From Acidobacteria bacterium Ga0077534 (GTDB lineage: Bacteria; Acidobacteriota; Blastocatellia; Pyrinomonadales; Pyrinomonadaceae): a stretch of DNA of 64,000 nucleotides. Location of the stretch: the NCBI GenBank assembly GCA_001464455.1, contig LNEI01000026.1, positions 1-64,000 on the forward strand. The letters are read 5' to 3'. This document shows positions 57,060 to 64,000 of this stretch, in pieces (within the stretch, counting starts at the first letter, position 1; the number at the start of each line of letters is the position of its first letter). A program made the translations under genes and the position numbers. The notes under the pieces are model-generated. The model did no database searches, had not been told where the DNA came from, and was given only the letters and a program-made list of their open reading frames with translations.

Positions 57060-57380
57060 ATGAGTAGAGCGGAGCCCGGATCGATGCAGGAAACAGGAGC
57101 GGATGCTCTCGATATTGTCGAGGGCATGACTCACAAGAATGTCGGTTTGCGTCTCCGCTTGAAACAACCTCAAAACAAATATGAGAATGGGTCGCTTAAA
57201 GGGCGTTTCGAAATATTAGCCGAAGGTACGGGAACCTATGCGGAACATATTCGTCCGCTTGTTGGCCAAACTATGAACTCGCAGGATCTTTTCGAATCCG
57301 TCTCAACGTCCCTTGGAAAAACGAGTGTCACTAAACTTACAATTGTTGACCGTAACAGCCTGCGTGTTGTTCGTCCTTAA
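57060..57380 (+). CDS. Hypothetical protein starting 6 nt after lpdA
   Basis: Tight spacing and same strand; no family recognised. Confidence 0.45.
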   Translation: MSRAEPGSMQETGADALDIVEGMTHKNVGLRLRLKQPQNKYENGSLKGRFEILAEGTGTYAEHIRPLVGQTMNSQDLFESVSTSLGKTSVTKLTIVDRNSLRVVRP

Positions 57381-57397
57381 TTGGCCGGCTCTTTAGG

Positions 57398-57580
57398 TTA
57401 AGGAATCGACATCCTCGCCTCCGTCCATTTCCCTCTCGTAAAATCAGGAAACTTGATCGGCATTGAACCTTTGGCGACGGAGATTTCGCTCAGGGGGCCG
57501 GGGGCGGACCAGGCGGCGGCGTCGTAGACGTCGATGTCGGGGACGGGGCCTTCACGGAAGCAATACGCCCTGTAATTGAT
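57398..57580 (-). pseudogene. C-terminal remnant of a Gfo/Idh/MocA (GH109-like) oxidoreductase
   Basis: Minus-strand reading gives INYRAYCFREGPVPDIDVYDAAAWSAPGPLSEISVAKGSMPIKFPDFTRGKWTEARMSIP*, preceded in frame by a stop codon. Confidence 0.75.
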
Positions 57581-57675
57581 TTAATGGCCAGACTCCCGCA
57601 TAATTATGAGTTTTGATATTTACCGCTTTTTAAGATAGCTGAGATGCGAGCAATTGACCCTCGCTTTTAACAAAA

Positions 57676-59796
57676 ATGAACGATTACGTTATTTATTTAG
57701 TGCCCGCGTTCGGGTTGGTTGGTTTGCTGGTGATGGCGTTTAAGTCTGCCTGGGTGTCCAAGCAGGATGCGGGCGACGCAAACATGCAGGAGCTCGCCGG
57801 CTATATCGCCGACGGTGCTATGGCGTTTCTTAAAGCCGAATGGCGTGTGCTCAGCATTTTTGTGCTGATAACCGCTGCTTTGCTTGCTTACACGGGAAGC
57901 ATCCACGAGGTTGGCGGAAGGCAGATCCATTCAAGCTGGCTGATCGCCGTGGCGTTTATCATCGGGGCCGTTTTCTCGGCGACCGCCGGGTATATCGGGA
58001 TGCGGGTCGCGACCAAAGCAAACGTCCGCACCACACAGGCTGCCCGGACTTCGCTCAAGCAGGCTTTGAAAGTCTCATTTACCGGTGGAACGGTGATGGG
58101 CCTTGGCGTCGCTGGGCTCGCGGTTTTAGGGCTTGGTGGTTTGTTCATCGTGTTTCTCGCGATCTTCGCCGGACTCGGAGCCAATCAGGTCAAGACTGCT
58201 ATCGAGGTGTTGACCGGCTTCTCGCTCGGAGCCGAATCGATCGCCCTTTTTGCACGCGTCGGCGGCGGTATCTACACCAAGGCTGCTGACGTCGGTGCCG
58301 ACCTCGTCGGTAAGGTCGAGGCTGGCATTCCCGAAGACGACGTTCGCAACCCCGCGACCATTGCCGATAACGTCGGCGACAACGTAGGGGACGTTGCTGG
58401 TATGGGAGCCGACCTTTTCGGTTCGTATGTTGCGACGATCCTCGCGACGATGGTCCTCGGTCAGGAGATCAGGGTAAATGACGCCTTCGGCGGTATGTCG
58501 CCCATCCTGCTGCCAATGATCGTCTGCGGCCTCGGGCTTATTTTCTCGATAGTCGGGACGTTCTTTGTACGCATCAGCGATGAGAAATCGAGCGTGCAGA
58601 ATGCTCTTAATCTCGGCAACTGGTCGTCGATCATCCTTACGGTCATCGCGTCGTTCTTCGCCGTCATGTGGATATTGCCCGAGGGAACGATAACGCTGCG
58701 AGGCACTAGCTTTACGCGGATGGACGTTTTCTGGGCGATCGTCGTCGGAACCGTCGTCGGTGCGATCATGAGTATCGTCACCGAATACTACACCGCAATG
58801 GGCAAAAAGCCCGTCATGTCCATTGTTCGACAATCCGCAACGGGCCACGCAACAAATATCATCGGCGGCCTGTCGGTAGGCATGAAATCCACGGTCATAC
58901 CGATCCTCACGCTGGCGGCCGGTATCGTCGTAAGCTACTATTTTGCGGGCCTTTACGGTGTAGCCATCGCAGCAGCCGGTATGATGTCGACCACGGCAAT
59001 GCAATTGGCCATCGATGCCTTCGGACCGATCGCTGACAACGCTGGCGGCATCGCCGAAATGAGCCAACTACCACCCGAAGTCCGCGAACGCACGGACAAC
59101 CTCGATGCGGTTGGCAACACCACGGCGGCTACCGGAAAGGGCTTTGCGATCGCGTCAGCGGCCCTAACGGCCCTTGCACTTTTTGCGGCCTTTGTAGGTA
59201 TGGCAGGGATCGACCGTATTGACATCTACAAGGCAAACGTCCTAGCCGGCCTGTTCATCGGGGCAATGATACCGTTCATTTTTTCGGCACTTTGTATCCA
59301 GGCTGTCGGCAAGGCAGCGATGGATATGGTCCAGGAGGTTCGCCGTCAGTTCCGCGAGATTCCCGGCATCATGGAGTACAAAACCAAACCGGAATACGAG
59401 AAATGTGTCGCTATCTCGACCAAGGCCTCGATTCGAGAGATGATGCTGCCGGGTGCGATCGCTTTGATCACGCCGGTCATTGTCGGGTTTAGCTTCGGGC
59501 CGGAAGTCCTGGGTGGATTGCTTGCGGGTGTAACGGTTTCAGGCGTACTAATGGGCATCTTCCAGAACAACGCCGGCGGTGCGTGGGACAATGCTAAGAA
59601 GTCATTCGAAAAAGGCGTCGAGATAAACGGAGAGATGGTCTACAAGGGTTCCGATGCCCACAAGGCGTCAGTCACCGGCGACACCGTGGGCGACCCTTTC
59701 AAGGATACGTCAGGCCCGTCGATGAACATCCTCATCAAGTTAATGTCGATCGTTTCGCTCGTGATCGCACCGTATATTTACGGTATTGGTCAGTAA
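57676..59796 (+). CDS. hppA: Membrane-bound cation-pumping pyrophosphatase (K+-dependent type predicted)
   Basis: [80 protein letters not shown]. Confidence 0.96.
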   Translation: MNDYVIYLVPAFGLVGLLVMAFKSAWVSKQDAGDANMQELAGYIADGAMAFLKAEWRVLSIFVLITAALLAYTGSIHEVGGRQIHSSWLIAVAFIIGAVFSATAGYIGMRVATKANVRTTQAARTSLKQALKVSFTGGTVMGLGVAGLAVLGLGGLFIVFLAIFAGLGANQVKTAIEVLTGFSLGAESIALFARVGGGIYTKAADVGADLVGKVEAGIPEDDVRNPATIADNVGDNVGDVAGMGADLFGSYVATILATMVLGQEIRVNDAFGGMSPILLPMIVCGLGLIFSIVGTFFVRISDEKSSVQNALNLGNWSSIILTVIASFFAVMWILPEGTITLRGTSFTRMDVFWAIVVGTVVGAIMSIVTEYYTAMGKKPVMSIVRQSATGHATNIIGGLSVGMKSTVIPILTLAAGIVVSYYFAGLYGVAIAAAGMMSTTAMQLAIDAFGPIADNAGGIAEMSQLPPEVRERTDNLDAVGNTTAATGKGFAIASAALTALALFAAFVGMAGIDRIDIYKANVLAGLFIGAMIPFIFSALCIQAVGKAAMDMVQEVRRQFREIPGIMEYKTKPEYEKCVAISTKASIREMMLPGAIALITPVIVGFSFGPEVLGGLLAGVTVSGVLMGIFQNNAGGAWDNAKKSFEKGVEINGEMVYKGSDAHKASVTGDTVGDPFKDTSGPSMNILIKLMSIVSLVIAPYIYGIGQ

Positions 59797-59818
59797 CTAG
59801 CAACCAGTTGATAAAGGG

Positions 59819-59856
59819 ATAGGACGTGTAGGTCGTATATGGCCTGTACGTCCTAT
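59819..59856. terminator. Hairpin between convergent hppA and carA
   Basis: ataggacgt...acgtcctat, perfect 9-bp arms. Confidence 0.5.
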
Positions 59857-60935
59857 TTCCGCATTAGATCTACAAACCGCTCAAACAAATACTCAGAATC
59901 ATGCGGCCCCGGGGCTGATTCGGGATGATACTGGACACTAAAAACCGGCAGCGACTTATGTCTCAATCCAGCGACGGTTTGGTCGTTGAGGTTGATGTGC
60001 GTGACCTCGACATCAGCCGGTAGGCTGTTAACGTCGACCGCAAAACCGTGGTTGTGGGCGGTGATCTCGATCTTGCCCGTGGTCAGGTCCTTGATCGGCT
60101 GATTGCCGCCGCGGTGGCCAAATTTTAGCTTGTAAGTCGTGCCGCCAAAGGCCTCACCTATTAGTTGGTGGCCGAGGCATATGCCGAACATAGGCTTTTG
60201 CGATGTGGCCAGTTTTTTGATCTCTTCCACGACATTTATCATCGACGCCGGGTCGCCGGGGCCGTTTGAGAGAAAGATGCCGTCTGGCTCCAGAGCAAGG
60301 ACTTGCTCAGCAGTAGTTTCAGCCGGGACGACCGTGATGCGACAGCCTAATTTTGAAAATTCGCGGAGGCTGTTTGTCTTGACACCAAAGTCGTAGGCCA
60401 CTATATGGTACTTCTCGCGGTCACCCGCAGGATAATCGTAGTTTGAAGCAACCGTGACGGAGCTTGCGAGCTCACGGTTGGCCATCTCGGGCGAGGACAA
60501 GACGCGTCGCAGCAGGGCTTGAGGATCAGTCTCTACCGTCGAGATGCCGGCCCGCATTGCACCTTTGTCGCGGATGTGTCGAACGAGAGCCCGCGTGTCG
60601 ATGTGCTCGATGCCAACTATGCTATTTTCCTTCAAGTAATCCTGTAGCGACTTGGTTGACCGAAAGTTCGAGGCAACGCGGCTTGCTTCGCGAACGACAA
60701 ATCCCTCGACCCATGGCCGACGCGACTCGACATCTTCTTCATTGACGCCGTAGTTTCCGATCAACGGATAGGTCATCGCGACTATCTGCCCGGCGTAGCT
60801 TGGGTCGGTCAATATCTCCTGATAACCGGACATCGACGTGTTAAAGACCATTTCGCCGAACGCCTCGCCATCGGCACCAAATGAAATACCTTCGAACGAA
60901 CGCCCGTCTTCAAGAACCAAGATCGCCTTAGCCAT
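59853..60935 (-). CDS. carA: Carbamoyl-phosphate synthase small subunit
   Basis: [71 protein letters not shown]. Confidence 0.97.
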   Translation of the reverse strand: MAKAILVLEDGRSFEGISFGADGEAFGEMVFNTSMSGYQEILTDPSYAGQIVAMTYPLIGNYGVNEEDVESRRPWVEGFVVREASRVASNFRSTKSLQDYLKENSIVGIEHIDTRALVRHIRDKGAMRAGISTVETDPQALLRRVLSSPEMANRELASSVTVASNYDYPAGDREKYHIVAYDFGVKTNSLREFSKLGCRITVVPAETTAEQVLALEPDGIFLSNGPGDPASMINVVEEIKKLATSQKPMFGICLGHQLIGEAFGGTTYKLKFGHRGGNQPIKDLTTGKIEITAHNHGFAVDVNSLPADVEVTHINLNDQTVAGLRHKSLPVFSVQYHPESAPGPHDSEYLFERFVDLMRK

Positions 60936-60948
60936 AAGTCACAGATTC

Positions 60949-61000
60949 TAACGCAAAGACGCCGAGGGGCAAAGGAACAGTGTCTCAACGTCTCAGTGGC
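60949..61000. repeat. Degenerate aacgcaaagacgc-type intergenic repeat
   Basis: ctaacgcaaagacgccgaggggcaaaggaacagtgtctcaacgtctcagtgg. Confidence 0.4.
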
Positions 61001-61036
61001 CGGAGGCGGAATAGCTCAGACAGCTGAAAACTTTTC

Positions 61037-61744
61037 TTACTTATCGTCGGAGCTGGAGTCGCTCTTGTTGGCGGGCGTAGTCGGGATGCTCGGGTCGTAT
61101 TCACCGTGTTCGAGGAATCCGATATTGTTGGGTTTCCAGTAGCGGAAGAAGGCTTTACCGTAGATGTACTTTTCTGGAACGAGGCCCCAGTAGCGGGAAT
61201 CGGAAGAATTATCGCGGTTGTCGCCCATGACGAAATAGTGGTGCTCATCCACCTTCTTCTGCATGGGAGGCGGCATTGTCTGAGTAAATTCTTTATCGAG
61301 ATAGTCCTCGTTAAGTTGCTTACCATCTACGTAAACGCGGCCGCTCTTTATCTCGACCGTCTCACCAGGCAAACCGATGACGCGTTTTACGTATGACTTG
61401 TCAGGATCGTTTGGGAACCAGAAAACAACGATGTCGCCGCGTTCGATATGCCCCCAGCGGACGCTTTGAATGCGGTAGTAAACGAGCTTGTTAACTAACA
61501 GCCGTTCGCCATCATGAAGCTGCGGCAGCATAGAAGTGCCTTCAACAACCACCGGCTGGACAAAAAATACGCCGAAGAGAACAAAGACAATGATGATCAG
61601 GAAAATGTCGCGAACGAGTTTAAAGCCTTCTGTTAAAAGGCCTTGACGCGACTCTTTTGCAATGTGGGTCACTTCGATATCAGTGTCGTCAAAGACCGAC
61701 ACCAGACCGAACTCAACCTGATTTCTTTTCCTAAGGTCTAACAT
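61037..61744 (-). CDS. lepB: Signal peptidase I
   Basis: VEGTSMLPQLHDGERLLVNKLVYY; RGDIVVFWFPNDPDKSYVKRVIGLPGETVEI; FVMGDNRDNSSDSRYWG. Confidence 0.96.
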   Translation of the reverse strand: MLDLRKRNQVEFGLVSVFDDTDIEVTHIAKESRQGLLTEGFKLVRDIFLIIIVFVLFGVFFVQPVVVEGTSMLPQLHDGERLLVNKLVYYRIQSVRWGHIERGDIVVFWFPNDPDKSYVKRVIGLPGETVEIKSGRVYVDGKQLNEDYLDKEFTQTMPPPMQKKVDEHHYFVMGDNRDNSSDSRYWGLVPEKYIYGKAFFRYWKPNNIGFLEHGEYDPSIPTTPANKSDSSSDDK

Positions 61745-61820
61745 AAGTCTGAGCTACTAGCTGTTCGCTCACTAACCTTTTATAATCCGCTTATCAACGC
61801 TACTTTGTCAAAAGAATTGT

Positions 61821-62945
61821 ATGAACCCTGCGATCCGAAAACTCTTTAAGGTCACCGAAAAACTTGCGTATCTTAACAGTGCTGCGGTTTCGGCGATCCC
61901 GTCGACGGCGATCGAGGCGGTCAATCTGCAACTTGCCGACGTCGCGGCCCATGGAACTGCCCACTTTAGCGAATGGGTAGCGACCAAGGATCGCTCGCGA
62001 GCTCTAGTAGCTCAGATGCTAAAAGTCCGTTCGGAGCAGGTCGCTTTTATCCGGAACACATCTGATGGCGTTGCGTCGATAGCAAACGGCCTTTCGTGGA
62101 AGGCGGGCGACAATATTGTTAGCTTCGAGCGAGAGTTTCCGGCGAATTTCTATGCGTGGAGACGAGTTCACGATGAGTTCGGGGTCGATCTACGACTTTG
62201 CCCGGAGCGTAGCGGCCGGATCGATCTGGATGAACTCATTTCAATGATCGATTCAAATACGAAGGTCGTCGCCCTTTCTGCCGTCCAGTTTGCATCGGGC
62301 TTCCGCACCGATCTGGAGCGCGTCGGACGTGCGGCTCGGGCGGTGGATGCGTTGTTCTGCGTGGATATCATTCAAGGATTCGGGGCGATGCCATTCGATC
62401 TGCCAGCTCAGTTTGTCGATGCGGCATGCGGAGCGAGCCACAAATGGCTTTGTGCTCCAGAGGGTTGCGGGATGATCTATCTTTCATACCGGGCAAGAGA
62501 GAGGATAAAGCCTACGCTCGTCGGGTGGATAAGCGTGGGTGAGCCCTGGGATTTCGAAGATCGGGCTCAGTCATTCAAACCGACGGCCCTCGCCTGGGAA
62601 AGCGGCACTGGCCCGGCCGCACTCTTTTATGGGCTAGAGCAAAGTCTGGAACTGCTTCGATCAGCCGGGGCTGAGAACATTCAGACACACATTGCAGAGC
62701 TAACCGACCATCTGTGCGACGGCCTGAAACGGCTCGACTACGATATCATCAGTTCCCGACTTCCCGGTGAAAGCTCAGCGATCGTATGTATCAAGCATCG
62801 CAAGGGCCTGAGCTCGAATCAGGTCGCCGCCCATTTGGAGGCTGACAACGTTGTGGTAAGTCCTCGCGGTGATCGCGTCAGGATAGCTCCGCATTTTTAC
62901 AATAATCTGGAAGATGTCGAACGACTGTTAGAGTGTCTTCCTTAA
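61821..62945 (+). CDS. Class V aminotransferase / cysteine-desulfurase-like PLP enzyme
   Basis: YLNSAAVSAIP; RNTSDGVASIANGLSWKAGDNIV; ASHKWLCAPEGCGMIYLS (PLP Lys). Confidence 0.92.
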   Translation: MNPAIRKLFKVTEKLAYLNSAAVSAIPSTAIEAVNLQLADVAAHGTAHFSEWVATKDRSRALVAQMLKVRSEQVAFIRNTSDGVASIANGLSWKAGDNIVSFEREFPANFYAWRRVHDEFGVDLRLCPERSGRIDLDELISMIDSNTKVVALSAVQFASGFRTDLERVGRAARAVDALFCVDIIQGFGAMPFDLPAQFVDAACGASHKWLCAPEGCGMIYLSYRARERIKPTLVGWISVGEPWDFEDRAQSFKPTALAWESGTGPAALFYGLEQSLELLRSAGAENIQTHIAELTDHLCDGLKRLDYDIISSRLPGESSAIVCIKHRKGLSSNQVAAHLEADNVVVSPRGDRVRIAPHFYNNLEDVERLLECLP

Positions 62946-62953
62946 GAAGCAAA

Positions 62954-63751
62954 CTAGTCTCCGAGCAGCCGTTCCGGAATGATGTCGGGCGTGAAACCGT
63001 CCAAATTTAGCCGTGTCATGCCGCCAGCGTCTGAAAACGTTGGCAAACTAGCACGGTGGCGGTATCGGCTGGAGTAAAACAGAAAACCGACAACAATGCC
63101 GCCAAGCAACGCGAAGCCCGCACCCCCAACTATCACCAGGGTAGTCGAAAGAAAGATCTGAGATGTGGTAATTACAAAAGCTCGCTCGGCACTTAGGGCG
63201 AATGGGTTATTGCCCAGCCAGGTGATCTGTTTCTCGTACTTTACCTGATCGATAAGATCGTTCGCGGCCCAACCGCCAGATGCATCCAGGACAAACACGT
63301 TGTAGTTCCCGATCCGCTTATTAAAGGTCTTTCCGTCACCTGCGGATTGGATCCAGGCGTTGATCTTGTTGTCCGTCTCGATAGAGGCTTGCGGGCTTGG
63401 GTGTTCGAGGATAATGAGGGTGCCGGCGTCGTAACTGGCTGTCGCGGCTTCGCTGCCCGGCGAAAATTCAATGACGTCGAGCAAAGAGCGGTCGCCCAAT
63501 ACAGCTCGAAGCTCACCCGAATCTCTCGCCAGCCGTGCAGATCCGCGTTTATTCTCCCAGTCCGGAAGGTGCTTTATCAACACAGGGATGCCGTCGACCT
63601 CTGATACCTCCTGGCTTTTGTATTCCGTCAAACTAACATCCTGAGCTGCACCAGCTATGGTAAAAGTCAGCATCAGCATTGCCGTCGCCAGTGAACGACT
63701 CAAGAATGATCTAGAAATGATGGGATATTTGCTCAGTTCGAACATAAACAC
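62954..63751 (-). CDS. Secreted/membrane hypothetical protein
   Basis: N-terminal signal sequence and C-terminal TM IFLSTTLVIVGGAGFALLGGIVVGFLFY. Confidence 0.65.
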   Translation of the reverse strand: MFMFELSKYPIISRSFLSRSLATAMLMLTFTIAGAAQDVSLTEYKSQEVSEVDGIPVLIKHLPDWENKRGSARLARDSGELRAVLGDRSLLDVIEFSPGSEAATASYDAGTLIILEHPSPQASIETDNKINAWIQSAGDGKTFNKRIGNYNVFVLDASGGWAANDLIDQVKYEKQITWLGNNPFALSAERAFVITTSQIFLSTTLVIVGGAGFALLGGIVVGFLFYSSRYRHRASLPTFSDAGGMTRLNLDGFTPDIIPERLLGD

Positions 63752-64000
63752 TACTTTCGCACGATTTTACCATTCTTTAGGCGAAAACACCGTGAATACG
63801 GAGCAATTCGCGATTACACCAAAACGTGTAGTCGATAACGCTTATGTAAAGACGGCCAGCTCGTGCATCTGCCTTTGGATGTTGTTCGAAAACAAAAATA
63901 TGCCCATTAATTGGAACAAAAACGGCTGGCGGGCGTCTAAATACTGATCGGAAACAGATTTCTCGATTGTTTGGCACGACAATTGAAGATTACACAGCGA

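Noticed and set aside
58126-59067. 313-aa antisense ORF inside hppA
   Set aside because: Shadow ORF opposite a highly conserved gene; charged low-information sequence with no family signature.
63777-63977. Small ORFs on both strands at the right edge
   Set aside because: No signal, motif or RBS support; the region is probably intergenic.
1-64000. rRNA/tRNA genes, prophage, CRISPR-Cas, restriction-modification or BGC core genes
   Set aside because: Looked for recognisable products or structures and found none. A tRNAscan/Infernal run would be needed to exclude small RNAs.

Overview
The window is a chromosomal segment, probably from an acidobacterium of the Blastocatellia/Pyrinomonadales type. 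That assignment is inferred from gene content and style; no search was run. I saw no rRNA, tRNA, CRISPR array or prophage. Housekeeping genes include ybaB-recR, queE/queC, lpdA, hppA, carA, lepB, a pepP-like peptidase, M14/M16/M20 peptidases, an OPT transporter and dps. The regions most worth a second look are: (1) a five-gene minus-strand locus (7288-12869) that looks like a highly divergent chaperone-usher fimbria system; (2) three large secreted propeller proteins with unrelated N-terminal repeats but one shared, gaplessly alignable 79-aa C-terminal domain, two of which flank an ECF sigma/Ser-Thr kinase pair and share a 44-bp upstream element; (3) an array of six 51-bp hairpin units bounded by a perfect 16-bp inverted repeat just upstream of a solo IS200-like TnpA; (4) a 23-bp perfect palindrome resembling a PerR box upstream of dps; (5) decay remnants: a Gfo/Idh/MocA C-terminus, a RAYT-like C-terminus and a frameshifted DUF2911 gene; (6) BrnT/BrnA and VapB/VapC toxin-antitoxin modules; (7) several families of intergenic inverted repeats. 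All product calls come from reading the translations and motifs.
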